64,000 bases of DNA from Monocercomonoides exilis. Lineage: Eukaryota; Preaxostyla; Oxymonadida; Polymastigidae. Of this stretch, positions 10,947 to 24,032 are shown piece by piece. Position 1 is the first letter of the stretch; the number at the start of each line of letters is the position of its first letter. The stretch spans positions 1,676,501 through 1,740,500 of the forward strand of contig LSRY02000013.1 of the NCBI GenBank assembly GCA_001643675.2, given 5' to 3'. Under the pieces are notes generated by a model that had not been told where the DNA came from, did not search any database, and saw only the letters and a list, made by a program, of their open reading frames with translations. A program made the translations under genes and the position numbers.

Positions 10947-13900
10947 CTATAAAGAATATGTAATAAGAGTTTTGAGATAAAGATTCATTATTAATAAGAA
11001 ATAACATAAACCGCAAGAAATTACAAACTTAAGAAAATGACGAATGATTTTGTGAGAATTATTTGACATTGATTTTTCCTGAATGACACTTTCATGAGTG
11101 TGTTCTTCAAAAAACTTGATGAGATCATCGATGTTTTGGATAACAGTTTCACTATCCAGATGAATGTTCATTGTGTTTGTGAGGCATCCAAATTCTCCGT
11201 CACATTCACATTTTCCGTGTTTTTCACAGAAAAATGATAATGTCGAAGACTTTCCATGAACCACTGCTGAATTATCAGACAGAAGAAAATGCATAACTTG
11301 TGAATTCCTAAAGTGTGGTCCTGTGTCACAAATTAAATGCAAGTTTTTCTTTTGTGATAGCATGGGTTTATAAAGCACCTGGTTCAAGCATTCAATAACG
11401 AAACGATAATCATGTGAGAGAATGCTTGAAAAGAAGTTGAAAATATGTTTCATCTTGTTTTTGTTTTTGTCCACTGTATAGACAATAATGCAGAGATGAG
11501 TCACCTCAAACTTGTCGTAGTAGTCCTTGCTGATCTGGTTTCTCATGAGAGGAAGGGACCAATTTTCTTTGAAATCGAAAAGCACTAGCGCATCATCTAT
11601 TGATAGATTTTCCTTCATAAGACGATAATAACGTTTCCGGTTCGTTGCAAGTTTTCTGTGAACCTCTATTCCCTTCAACGTTTCTTTGTCTTTTTCTGAA
11701 AGCTGTTCGGATTTCGTTCTCAAGAATTCTTCTCTCTTTTTCATGTGATTGTATTTTTCGCAAAGATTGCACAAGTCCGTCCTCCGAGTCGCTCGCTTCA
11801 AGTGGGAAGTTCTTTTGTAAAATGTGCTTCGAGACATTTTTATGTTTGTTGTTTCTTTCATTTTTTGATACAACTGTAATTAAGAAGTGTTAATGATTCG
11901 AATTGGATTTTTTTTTGTTGTTTTTTGATGTTTTGAAGTGTTGTTGTTTAGGGATTTGAATCTGTGAAGGATGTCGTCAGAAGACATTGATATTGAATTC
12001 ATCATTGTTGAGGAAGTATTTGTTGAAACAGTTGATTGTGGCGGAAAAGAGTGTGAATTGTCATTTTGTTCGTTTATCGAATACGAAGATGAATTCTTTG
12101 ATGAGTTGATTATCGTTTGAGTATTCTGATCTAAAAGGTTGGATGAGAAGGATGAAGTGTTTTCTGTTATAATTTGTTGATTGTTTGCACATGTTGTTCC
12201 AGGTTGGGGAGAGCTCGAAACTTCATAAATGATATGAGATATCGATTTGTCTTTCTGAATATCTTCCACATTTTTTCCTTTAATTTTATTCGAGGAAAAA
12301 ACATATGGTTGATGTGGATGAAGTGATGACAAGTTCAAATTGATATCTCTGTTATTTGAATGAAATGAATTTGATGTGTTGATAAAAGAATTTGATGAGG
12401 ATGGAAAGTCAAATTGATTGAATGAAGTGCTTGGAGAAGAAATGATGTGAATGTTGTTCAAGTTTTCTTCGCAACATAATTGATTGTGAATTGGAAAATG
12501 AAGTGAAGACGAATTACGAGATGCTGAATAAGACGAATTATTTGTTATCTGGCAATTTTCATTTTCTTTTTGCATTGAAGAGCAATTCTTGGCACATTGA
12601 TTTTGATTTGATTCAGAATCAGTGAAGTGAGAAAAAGAAGAAGAGTGACAAGAAGCATGTCCTAATGATATTATTTCTCCATGGTTTTCATTGATATTTG
12701 TGTTTGATAATGGTTCTTTTGCTGCATTATCAACATGTTGACATGTAACCGATGAAGTCCCTATATGATAAGGTTCATTGCATATGTTCAAAACTTGATG
12801 TGGATTCTTCTTTTGAAAAGATGGAATCAATGGTGGAGATAGAATTTCAGTAATGTGAGTATTTTCTTTTATTTTCACTTTAACGTATATTCACATCACC
12901 GGCTGAGTGTCTCTTTTCATATGACTTTTGATTTTATCTTCCACATTCTTGTTGATGATAGAAACCATTTCATCATTGCACAAGCACCAACTGTTGTTTT
13001 GAAATGTCGATGACTTTTCGTTGTTTCCTGAATGGCAGATGGAATAAAAATGTCATTTTTCTTTTTCTCTTTTATGCAATAACACTGCAATCAAATTGTT
13101 ATTAATAGCATTTTAGTCATAATTTGAGAATGCAACTGTTTTTCCATTGATATTTTGAAATGATAAAACTGGGTTAACATTCGTGGGACAAGTATTTGAA
13201 TAAGATAGTGTTTCAAATGAAATTGATAAAATATGAGGAAATTGACTGATTGATAAAGTTGTCAATTGATGAGTGTTTTTTGAACAGCACTCGCAGAATG
13301 CATCTCTGTTATAAATATTATCCTTTCTTATTTCAAACGATTCGTTGAAAGACTTCAATAAATCATTTCCGTTCAGACTCAGTATAGGAGTTGTTTCAAC
13401 AACACCTTCATTCCGATGAAAACATTTGATGCAAACCCGAGGAAAACAAATTTTCTGTTCCATTTGACTTCGAAATGAAGGATAAATTGATGATATATTG
13501 TCATAAAGACTCAGAAATTTTTCATAGAACTCGTGTTGAATACCAGTTCGAAGGTGATGAAAATTTTCCCATTTTTCAACGAAATTAGAAGTCCATTTGG
13601 ATGCATGATTAGATTGTTTATTCTTTGGTTTTATGTGCTGAGGATTCACTAAGAAAGATAAACTATTTTGAATAATTGATAAACGACCTTTCCTCATTTT
13701 GCATTTATCGGAATGGAAAAAAATTGAGCGAAATAGTTGAATCGAAGCAGCCAAGAAACAAGTGTTTCCTTTATTGGGTAAAGGAAAAAAATGAGGGAGA
13801 GCATTATCGCAGTTCTTTTTATTCATTGTTTGTTTTAAAGAAGAAGATTGATTCAATTCTCTTTCATAAATATATGAATCTTTTTGTGAACCTTCTGCAT

Positions 13901-14996
13901 TTTCTTCTGAATCGTCTTCGATGGCAACGGAGTGAGATCCATCGATGGACTCCGTTGGATTGGCTCGTTGATTAGTGAAAATCATAACGCTTTCATCTTC
14001 CTGGTTTTGATTGGAAAATCCCAATGTGGAGATTAACTCTGGTTCGCCTGTATCCATCGCAGAGTTATTAGAAGAAACTTCATGAGTTTCGGTTGTAATA
14101 TCCATGCCATTGTCATTTTGAAAATCGGTCGAAGAATTATTTGGGATACAGTCATCCAGAAAATAATTCTCAAGTGGGTCAACATCTATATCCATCCCTT
14201 CTTCACCATTTAAGATGGAGAAATTATCATCAATAATTGTTGTTGAATCTATTATTTTATTTGAGAAAAAAAAGACAAATATAATTTAAAAATAATATAA
14301 TATCAATATATATGAACAAAACAGAAATAGAATTAAACCTTTACGAACACATTTTGATATATAAATATTTTCACACGATTCTGTGGTATTTTCGTTGATG
14401 AAGTCAGAAAAAGCTTGTTCATCCTCAGGACATAATTCTTAAAATAAAAGAACCAGAAAATTATAAATCATAAGACAAAAATCAAAATAAAATTCAAAAA
14501 ATAAAAAAACAAACTGGACTTTGATGGAGGTTGAGGAGGCTTTCTTGGTGGAGTGATATCAAATGAAGTGCTTGAACTATTTTGCTTGGCATGATAGTAA
14601 CTGCCTTTTGTGCATTCAACACCAAAATCCTGCAATTGGGAAAGACTGTACTCTTGGCAGACACATTTCAGCAAAGTGACTTTTGAATGAACATTGGTTT
14701 CGCTGTTGAAAGCAGAAGCCAAGCAAAGAATCGTGTAAATAGCTTTTTCTATTAATTCAAAAAGGAAAAAAGAATACATAATTCTCACAAATAAAAAAAG
14801 ATAAAACGAATAACACACCATTGAATATTTCTTGAATCTTTGAACTTAGTTTTTTCCCAATGTTTGTGTGCGTAAACATGAATTGGAGCATACTGACTGT
14901 ATCATTTCCAGATTTTTCGTTCAATTCGTTCCATATGAAAGAGCATTTTTCACTCTTCCGAGAATATGATAAGTTGCTGAATTTCCTTCGCTCCAT
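10947..14996 (-). pseudogene. Ubiquitin-specific protease (C19) fused to DDE-type transposase, four in-frame stops
   Basis: Proposed exons: A 14996-14819, B 14748-14515, C 14437 to 14345 or 14339, and D 14248-10947. All join in phase across short GT-AG introns. Exon D starts with an acidic, Asn/Ser-rich leader, then NKGNTCFLAASIQLF, the Cys box of C19 peptidases (Cys codon 13760-13758). Two CxxC pairs follow (CIKC, CECC), as in USP zinc-binding fingers, and then a His-box region HFYS...SWCLCND near 13052-12970. A roughly 330-residue Ser/Asn-rich linker leads to a CxxC segment and DFKENW (Asp codon 11576), ICDTGPHFRN, and FFCEKHGKCECDGEFG. These resemble the acidic motifs of an unassigned DDE transposase group. 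Stops at 13115 (TAA), 13055 (TGA), 12893 (TGA) and 11882 (TAA) interrupt a single uninterrupted phase. The TGA at 13055 sits where USPs normally have Gly before His. It is most likely a recently decayed transposon gene; readthrough is a less likely alternative. Confidence 0.7.
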
Positions 14997-15770
14997 TTTT
15001 TCAGAAAAAATCTGAAAAGTTATTGACAAAGAATATTTTGTGAATTATGGTTATTCCAATATTTCAAATATGGGACAAACGAGCATATTGCACTTATTTA
15101 TGAATTCAAATTTTATTACTCTATAAAATACCAAGAAACACGATATCACAAATAATTAAAAACTGTTTTATTCTATATTTTTTTCTCACAGTTCTTCTTT
15201 CTCTTCTTCTCCTCGAAAAATAGTTTCTTTCTTTTTATAAAGACAATTTTCTTCATCTTATCAGCTTATCTCAACATCAATGAATTTTTTACGCTTCTGT
15301 TTCAAAAAATTTCTTATTTCCATTTCTTAGTACAGATTCTATTGGAATAACTCAAATAACAAAAATCCATTTAAATGATTTGATGAAGATGAATATAATA
15401 ATGACGAATAAGAAAAAATCTTCATGTAATTTCGTTTGCTGAGACAGTACAAACGAAAACAATGACGATGAGGATGACGAGGAAGATGAAGAAGATGAGG
15501 AAGATGAGGAAGACGAGGAAGTTCATATTGAAGAAGGCGAATAAATGATATGACAATGAATTCTTTCGGCAACTTAATCATATTTCATAAGATCTTGAAC
15601 ATCCCCCAAAACATCCAATTTCCTCAGCTCACTTTAAAAACTCTTCACAAAACCTCATTCCCAAATGTTGTGCTTGGTGCTTCCATCCAAATCACCACGC
15701 CCGGCCATCCACTGCTCATTCCTCTGCCTTTTCTTTACCATCGCCCTCCCTTTCCCCTCACAATTCCTGA

Positions 15771-17152
15771 ATGACGGCTGCTCTCAGTTTCTTGTCTTTG
15801 CTATTCTCCTCCTCCATCCACCTCACAATATTCTCCGAAAACAACACCCCTCTCCTTTTATTCATCTTTCTCGCCCTCTTCCAGAAATTCCTTCCCCTCC
15901 TCTTTCCTTCTCATCCTCCACACAGCCTGTCCTCACCATTCCCCTTCCCATCGCTTCTCCGCTCCATCGCCTCTCTGGTGAACGGCTTCTCCCATCGCAG
16001 CAGTCTTCTCCTGAAAGTCCTCTCGCCCTTTCAAGACACATCAAACAAAGTGGCTGTGCTGCCAGCACACAGCCCGATGTTCCATCTCCCGGCAAGATCG
16101 AGGGCAATGACCAGCTGCGCGAGACCATCCTGACAAGAGATAACTCCGCGGAGGAGGCAAACATCCAGTCGGAGATGCTTGGCCAGCCACTCCTGCGGAA
16201 ACAGCTCTACAGCTACCCCATGCACAATCTGCCGCTGCTGCTGCTGCCATCGCCTTGCAAAGTAGAGCTGCTTATTCTCTTCAGACACCACCCGATGGAT
16301 GTGACTGTGGCGTCTGTGTGGAAGAGGAGAAGAGAAGAGAAGAGATGATGTGCAGCTTCACCCGGTTTGCTGAGTGCTCAATGCTGAACGAGGAAGGCAG
16401 ATGCTGCACAGCGGATGGCTGTCCTCATCGGAAAAGAGAAGACAGAAATGAACATCACTTCTTTCCCCTCTGCTTCCTCATCTGCTTCTTCCTCTTCTCT
16501 TCCTTCTCTTCCTTCTCTTCTCTCTCATTCATCTCGCTCTCTGCTCCAAGCAACACAAACTGCCATTTCCATCTCTGGCTCCACAAATGCCCTGCTTTGC
16601 CCACCTCTTTCATCTCCATTCCTCAAAAATGCCTCATTGCCCACAAGCTGCAGACAGAAGCAAAAAAAGAAGAAGATGATGACGAAGATGGTTGAACACC
16701 TGACAAAAAGGAAAGCGATGATGCGAATGCAATCGGTCTCTTGCCTTATCCCTCCCACATCTGTTCCACCTCCAACATCCTCACCATCCCATCCCTCTCT
16801 CCTCCTCTCTTCCCAAAAAGCTGCTATGAACGGCTGCTGTCACCAAATGAAACATGCTCCACATTCAGCCCCAAATCGACTGGCTGTGAACCAGCCCTGC
16901 AAATACTCCCAGAACTGGCACCCTCATTCAGACGAACATTCCGCTCAGTCAGCTCGCTGATAAAGAAGGAGAAGGAGAAGAGTGAATGAGAAGGAGAAAA
17001 ATGTGGTGGTGTTGGTGAAGGCGTTGGGTGAAGAAGAATCGGAAGATGAAGATGATGATGGAAAAAATGAGATAGAAGTGGATGAAGAAGACAAGACTGA
17101 ACATGGCGAAGAAGATGAAGAAAATGATGAACAAAAACTAAGGAAAAAATAA
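15771..17152 (+). pseudogene. Degraded unidentified gene with acidic C-terminus
   Basis: This GC-richer island has several partly overlapping plus-strand frames and no single long one. The 3' part reads as an acidic stretch typical of real C-termini here: KKEEDDDEDG near 16660, then after frame changes EESEDEDDDGKNEIEVDEED at about 17035-17095, ending at a TAA near 17150. The middle is Ser/Leu/Pro-rich. I cannot identify the family. A beta-helix origin is possible from composition, and strand choice is uncertain in the first kilobase. Confidence 0.25.
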
Positions 17153-20100
17153 TTTCGTATTTCTCGGTGTTGAAGACGGAAACAAAGAAGAAGAAGAAGA
17201 AGATTCGAAGAAAACGAAGAAAATGAAGAAGATAATGATTATGGAGAGTTCAACCGTCGGATATTTTATGTTGAATGATATCTTCAACATAACAATCTCA
17301 ATGACATAAGGCTGAAGACAAAGGTTAAATGACTCAAATCCATTTAGCCTTCTATCCACCCAAGCTACTTGAATGAAGCCAAACCAACAATTTTTCTCGT
17401 ATTTTCGCTTATCAAGCCAAGCAATCAAATGCCATTCTACCCCTCTCTTCGGTCCATAAAATCAGCGCCTTGCCCTTCTCTCCCCAAGAAATGCGCCTTG
17501 TTCTGTCCCAATCGTTTTCAATCTCCTGTTTCAGTTATTTGCCCCAATCTCTCCAACGAAATTATTTTGAAAATTTCCTCTTCATCTTCAAAAAGGTTCC
17601 CTATTCGGGCAAATCTATCAGATTTCCTTTTGGATCTGGACATCTTCCAACCCCGTTGATTTCTGCTCCATCAAAATTCATTTTTCATCGTATTTCTATC
17701 CATCGCGCATGTTGAGTCCATAATAAGTTGCATAAACATTTATGATAAAATACATTCAGGCTCTTATATATTTGTAAGGTAACATTTGGCTCGCTTCATT
17801 GCTGTTCTGCTCTTCATAGAATAAATTGTTCATTTTAAATATAAATTGACTGAATCACGACTTTGGAGAGGTTACGGATGATAACATCTTCACAATCAAC
17901 AGAACAATATAAAATACATACATTGAAAATTCTTCATTTCCATAGAAAATATTGTTGCTTCACGGCCATCCAGCAATCAATATGAATAATTTCATCTTCC
18001 ATCAAACAAATATCGTTTTTGTAATATCCTCCTTTTCACTGGAAATATTTCATTTAGCCCAGCCGGAATGTTTGCGTCTTTACTTCTCATTCTGTTGACA
18101 GATTCTGAGCATTTTGTATTGTTTGATCATTTTCCATAACGAATAAGAGCCACAAAAGAAAAGGGGCACAACTCGATGTATCGTGGCTGAACGGGCATAT
18201 GAAGACAATGCGATTGTAAAAGAATGGATTTATGGTGTGGGGCGATGGAGTTGAGTTTTTGGAGGAAACAGGGTTTTGGAGGGGAAAGGAGCGATAAAAG
18301 AATATTTTTTGTGGAAAAGAGGTGTTTTTGTGAGGTTTAAGAGGCAAAATGGATGTGCAAGAGATGGATAGGGATGAGGTTGGGAGGGGTTGTTTTTGAG
18401 ATTTTTGTGAGTTGGAAGGTGCAGAAGTCGTGTTTATTGTGGAGAAATGGAATTTGTTGTGGAGGAGGTGGGGTGAGATGGAAGATAAGAAGGGCGGAAG
18501 ATGAGCGGGGTTAATGGAATATATAATCTTTGGAGGAGAGGATTAGAGATGGAAAGGAAATGGAGAAGAAATGGAAAAGGGATATTTTTTTTCAAATGCA
18601 GGGAGAGAGAGGAGGCATATGAGGCGGAGCAAGGGGGAGAGTTTTTGTGAGCGAGCGTTTGATAAGAAAGAGAAGTGGAGTTGAAGAAAAAAAAATGAGA
18701 GAGATTTTTTTTCAAATTTTTATATAACTTATTCTGTGAACCGTTTTGTCGCGCCTCACATTTGCAGGGCAAGGGATGGAGGTGGAAGCTGAGGAAGACA
18801 GGAAGAAGGAACATCAGCACTGGCACTTTGCATTGGTGGTATGGAGACAGAGGAAGATGAGGGGCTGACTACGAGAGGGTGTCTTGCAATGGATACAGAA
18901 ACAAAAAAAGGAGATATTTTATTTTCAATTTGAAGAAGGATGATGGAGAATGAGGTGGGAGAGATTTTGTCATTACTTGTGGAAGAGATGGAGGATGTGT
19001 GGTGGTGGGGTGTTGTTGTTGTTGTTTTGGAGGAAACGGAGAGAAAAAGAAGAAGATTTGGGCAAGGGATGGGAAGGGGTTACTCAGATGGAATCTTTTT
19101 CAACCAGTTTTTTATTGAATGGAGTTTTCGGAGTTGTTTGAGCGGAAGGAGAACAGAGGATTGAGTTTTGTAAATAATTTAAAAAGAAGAAGAAAGAAAA
19201 AGTCAGCGAAAGGCGGTAATTGTGAAAGATATAGGTTTGCATTTTATATTAATATTTTTTATCAAATGTTTTTATTTTTTATTCATTTAGGCTTTTAACA
19301 AGAATGTTCAACGACAATGAATGAATAAGGTATATGGAAAGAGAGGATTAAAAATGCATAAAAGAAGTCTGGATGAAATAAATGAAGTGCTGCATGGAGG
19401 AGTGAGAAGGAGCATAAATTGAAGTGAGTGGAAGATGATGCCTTTGATGGTTTTGGAAGATGTGTCGGTTGATCATGTCAAAAGCATAAAGAGGGAAACT
19501 GAAGTTGATGATAAGGCGGAAGAAGAAATTTGACAAAAATTCTAGAAGAAGAAAAAGAAGCTGAAGTTGAAGCGGAAGATAGCGAAAAGAAAACCAGACG
19601 AAGAAGGAAAACAAGAGGAATAAGAAGAATGAATATTTTGGGATATTTGAAGAAGAGCCAAAAGAAGGAAATGAAATGGTAATATGAAATGAGGGAGGAC
19701 ATGAAGAAGAAGAAAGAGAAAAGGGATTTTGATGAAAAATTGAGATGATTGGCTTTAAAGAGCGAATGACTCAAAAATTTAAGAAAAATTCAAAAAAGGA
19801 GATGGAAATATATCTCGGAATATTAATCAGCATAAATGGCTTGAAGATAGAGGTCACACTCTGCGTCTGTTTCAGAAGGGTTTGTTTTTGCCGGAGATAA
19901 CGGAAGGGACGAGTAAGCGAGAAATGCAGCGATACTTTGACAAAAGTTGGCGAGATTGAAGGATTAAAAGTGTATGATATTTTTATTAATTATGTTATTT
20001 GACAATTTTTTGTATGATTTATTGATTTTTTCTTTTCACCTGCTTGGACAAAAATATTTTTGAGACTGTCTTCCAAAAGCATGGAAGAAAAGCAGAATAA

Positions 20101-20223
20101 CATCAGAAGATGGCGACTGAAGGAAATGAACGGATTCAACTTGGAAAAGAGCTTTATAGGATCATAGTTATAAAAAGGCATTGACAGCGAAGGTCTGTTA
20201 TATTTTTTTATGAGATTACTTTT
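17153..20223. other. Purine-skewed degenerate DNA without a clear gene
   Basis: The plus strand is purine-rich over much of 18200-19800, with short frames only. One short piece near 18950-19140 has a hydrophobic run followed by basic residues, like a membrane anchor with a cytoplasmic tail. It has no Cys/Gly repeats and is too short to call. I read the area as eroded former coding DNA plus intergenic sequence. Confidence 0.3.
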
Positions 20224-21165
20224 ATGAGCAGCAGAAAGGGACAAGAAAAGGGTTGTAAGATTTTTGGAGTTATAAGAAATTTTTTATTGAGAGGTAGAGG
20301 AAGAGGTGGAGGAAGAGGTGGAGGAAGAGGTGGAGGAAGTGAAGGAAGAGAAGAAAAAAGAGAAGAAGGAGGGAGTACGTTGGTGAGTGAGTCGGATTTC
20401 TCATCTTTTTGTGTGTCTTCAGCCCCGTTTCTGGCACCTCCCCTGACACGCCTTGTATCTCTCGCCCAACTAACCTTCTTCAACATCTCCACAAATCCAT
20501 CGAAAACAACACATCTGGGTGAAGGACTGAGCCAAACCTCGTTTCTGATGAGTGGGTGTGAATTTGTATCAGTGTGGGATGTGTATGATGGAGGGATTGT
20601 CCCCTCACTCAACAGCCCCTCATCTTCCCTGGATGCCTCAAACACCTCATTTACCAGGTGCTATCGCTCTCAGAATGTTGCAGTCAGCGGGAGTGAAGGG
20701 AACACATCGAAACCAGCGAGACAGCAGATAGCAGACAATTGGGCGAATTCGTTCACTTTGTGTGTGTGGAATGGGTCAAAAACCACTGGGACAAGTGGAT
20801 CTTATTCAGATGGAGTTTCGAGTGGAGGGGCGATTAATATGTATAATCTGGCATCAGGAACACTTTCAGTGAAGTTTTGTAAGTTCAACAACTGCTATGC
20901 ACATTATGGCGGTGGAGGTATTATGTGTGTTTCAATAAATTCCATCAAGATTGAGAACAACTCGTTCAATGAATGCTCTGCTCAAAATTGTTATGGAGGA
21001 GGGATGGATGCTTATAATATTAAATCATGTGTCAGGTTCAGTAAATGTGAATTCCAGAAATGCAAAGCGAATAGCGTCGGAGGAAATTTTTATTGTCAGC
21101 TTTTCATGTTTCTGGAGCATACTGAATTGGAACAATTAATTTGCTTTATGTTTGTGAAAAAATGA
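20224..21165 (+). pseudogene. Truncated beta-helix surface protein fragment
   Basis: A 313-codon open frame. The first 45 or so residues are an RGGG repeat and charged sequence without a signal peptide, so the true start is probably lost. From residue about 60 it becomes family-like: FKFNNCYAHYGGGGI, FNECSAQNCYGGGM and CEFQKCKANSVGG are typical C-x-x-C/GGG beta-helix turns. The frame ends at a TGA shortly after a hydrophobic, unrelated-looking tail, so the C-terminal half is missing. Full-length relatives are several times longer. It may be an internal piece carried by the surrounding candidate element. Confidence 0.6.
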
Positions 21166-23483
21166 AGCTTTGCAATTAGACTGATTCTTTTTGTCATTTA
21201 TTGATTTTATGTAATTTTCTTCACTTTTTTTTAAAGTTTTGTCTTTTTTCTTCATTTCATCTGTACACTGGTAAATTGAAATAAATATTTTGTAATTGCT
21301 AAAGTTAATTATATGCTTAATGAGAAATCAAATTGATGTGTTATGTTTTACAAGTTCTTCTATCGAATTTATCAAAAACATGAAGATCTCTTCAAAGATT
21401 TAACAAATTAATGTTTTTTCAGTGAAAAACGAAGTGGAAATTTCAAAAATAATATCATTTTCAATGGAAACAATAAAGTCCAATGTTTGAAATGAAGAAA
21501 AAACAAAAATCGATGAAAAATAATATGATAGCAAAACAAAACATTGCGGTAACTTTTCACGTTTTATCCAAACTTTTCGAAATGATAATATGTAATTATT
21601 ATGATTTGACTTCATTTCTATTCCATTTTTTGTTTCATCATTCAATAAACAAAACATTTATTTTCCAATTAATTTTGCATCTTTTGAGCAATTCTACTAG
21701 ACCTAAATCTTATATACGTCGTTAATAACATTAATAATATCATCAAAAAAATAACCACAAAAATTATAAACCTCACAATTTCGCTTCCAAATTTAATAAA
21801 ACAATCAATCATTTATTTTCAAACGAAAGTTAATTCGATGCATAAAAAAAAGCAATATAATTCAATCATGCTCAAATTGCAATCTTCAATAAGAAAGTAT
21901 TGAGCTTGTTAACCTTCATAATTCCAAATAATTCAAATATTAGAAATAACTCCAAAATGAAATGTTATAATGGAATTTTCATAATTATCTCATATTAACT
22001 TTGTTTTCAAAAATTCAATCACAACCAATTTTCTGTTCATTTATAAATATGTATTTTTACATTTTTTATTTCATACCACAATTATCAAAAAAAATGATAT
22101 TTCTTCGAACTTAGTTATGAAGTGAAAAATAATGACCCATATGAATATATTATAAAAAATAATATCTTAATGCAAAATACAAATGTTTTTCAATCATTTT
22201 TATGTTATTTTTTCCACATCGAAAATTTTCATTCAAAAATTATGCTTTCAAAAAGAATCACCCATGTGAAAAATGTGAATAAGAAATAACATTAATTTTA
22301 TATTTTATTATATTTCTTGATATTTGATTTATGGTCCAATTGATCTTCACGAATCATGAAACGCGTTAATTTGCGTTATTTCAAGTTTGAAGAAAAAACG
22401 ATAAAGAACAGTCAAATGAATCCATTAAAGGTTTGAAATTTGGATTGTTTTGTTATAATAACTGTTTCCTTTTGTCAATTGTGACGCTATAATTATTATT
22501 TTTCAAAAGCAAGAAGATGATCGCTTCAAATTAATATTTTCATAGTATTTGAGAAATTTTTAAAAGTTTGCAATACATACTCAAATGAAAATTATTAATT
22601 TATTGTTTCTTTCATCTTTTGTTAATCACAGTAATTTTTTGTTGTTGATCTTGTTCAATTTCTATGCGATCAATGTTCTTTAGATTCTTCAAAATTATAT
22701 TCATTGCATATTTTCTTGATGAAGTTTTTTTTGAATATATGATCCTTTCATTTTCATAGTCTTTTTATTGATATCAAGAAGGATTGATTTTTTAATATTT
22801 TTGTTGCATATCAAGTTGTGAATTTTATTATTATGAGTACAAATGAAAATATACACATTTTTACTTGGACATTTTGCATTACTCGCATAATTATCTATTT
22901 CATGTTCTTGTTTCATTTCATTATCAAAATAGAAAAAGAATTTGATTAATCAATATTAAACTTGTATATTAATAAATCAGGAATTTTAGAGTCACAATAA
23001 TAAACAAAAAAGCAATTTAAAGATGAATTTTTGAAAAAGGAAATGAAAGAAAATTTCAAATGTTTTTGGGTTTCAATCAAAAGAAACTTATCTGAAATGT
23101 AAATATATATGATTGTTGACTTTGATTATATAATTATATGCAGGTTCTTTTTTCAAAAATTGAAAGATTTTCAAAATCCTTAATAGTTAATGTTGTCCGG
23201 TATTTTTTACACAACCTATATTCGCGCTCAACTGAAGAATGGCAATTTTTCCTTTTTTGGAAAAATGCTTTCTTTATTTTCTGTTTCTGTGATATTTGGC
23301 ATTTAAATTTTACAGCTCCAAAACAATGGTTTTTTGTGAGACTATTTTTTTGAAAAAAAAAATTTAAAAAAAAATTAAAAGAATAAAAATCAAAAACAAT
23401 ACAACAACATTAACATCAAATAAGAAATCTAACAGTATTGCTTTATTATTAATTTTCTAACTTTTTTTGAAAGGCTTATTTTG
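21166..23483. other. AT-rich DNA with a solitary MITE end
   Basis: No gene recognised. A solitary end AAAAATAATGACCCATAT lies near 22124-22141; reversed it begins GGGTCATTATTTTT, a decayed member of the GGGTGATT family with no visible partner. Position 22263 is the right end of the candidate large element. A short piece at about 23193 (TTGTCCGGTATTTTTTACAC) resembles the inner arm of the fold-back family found at 23484 and 63034. Confidence 0.5.
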
Positions 23484-23848
23484 TACAGATATCGCACAAA
23501 TTACCGGACAAGATCTATTTCTTTATAACAGCAAGAGGAATAATTCTGACAATTTTTCTCAAAATGTGTATCATCAACACAAACACATTTGATATATAAA
23601 ACTTTCAGAACTTTCTCATTTATGCTCAGAATAAATTTTATATAAAATTACAAAGAAATAGAATTTTTAGATTCATGTGATATGAAAAATGATTTTTTTC
23701 CTGAGAGCAAATGAGGAAGTTTTGAAAGTTTTATATATCAAATGTGTTTGTGTTGATGATACACATTTTGAGGAAAATTGTCAGAATTATTCCTTTTGCA
23801 GTTATTATGAAATCGATCTTGTCCAGTATTTTACGCAATATCTGTATT
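23484..23848. mobile_element. Fold-back element, copy 1
   Basis: Two arms of roughly 150 bp are inverted copies of each other around a short AT-rich spacer. The left arm begins ACAGATATCGCACAAATTAC and the right arm ends with its divergent complement, GTATTTTACGCAATATCTGT. Inner arm blocks, such as GGAATAATTCTGACAATTTT against its complement, match well. The same family occurs at 63034-63432 (shared CGCACAAA.TACCGGACAAG). No coding capacity; presumably non-autonomous. Arm mismatches are more numerous here than in copy 2, suggesting greater age. Confidence 0.75.
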
Positions 23849-24001
23849 TTTCTTCATTTCACTCATTTTTCAATGACTTTCAGCAAAACTCATAAATATA
23901 AAATAAATACATTTTTGAAACGTTCACTCATCAACTCATTCAAAAATGTAAACATCTGCGTCACCTCAGAAAAGAAGGGACAAAGTCAGTCAGTGCCCGT
24001 C

Positions 24002-24003
<2 letters not shown>

Positions 24004-24032
<29 letters not shown>
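24004..24032. repeat. Poly-T tract, 29 nt
   Basis: Uninterrupted T run following GTCAGTCAGTGCCCGTCAG. Homopolymers of about 30 nt recur in the window (A at 32530, G at 33170, T at 62900). Confidence 0.9.

Larger units (their letters stand above)
7710..22263 (+). mobile_element. Candidate 14.55 kb giant element with MITE-type ends
   Basis: Position 7710 starts GGGTGATTCTTTTCGAAAAC followed by CATACTTTTTTTCGGTGTG, matching the left-type subterminal of the small GGGTGATT MITEs. Position 22263 ends ...AAAAAGAATCACCC, whose reverse complement starts GGGTGATTCTTTTTGAAAGC and continues with the right-type subterminal. The flanks are ATGT on both sides (7706-7709 and 22264-22267), fitting the ATNT duplications of the other copies. 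Orientation, end type and duplication all agree. The interior holds a USP-transposase gene (10947-14996), which would supply a mobilising enzyme, plus beta-helix gene fragments that look captured or resident. Alternative: the two ends belong to separate decayed copies; the agreement in one variable base has about a one in four chance of arising by luck. Confidence 0.45.
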
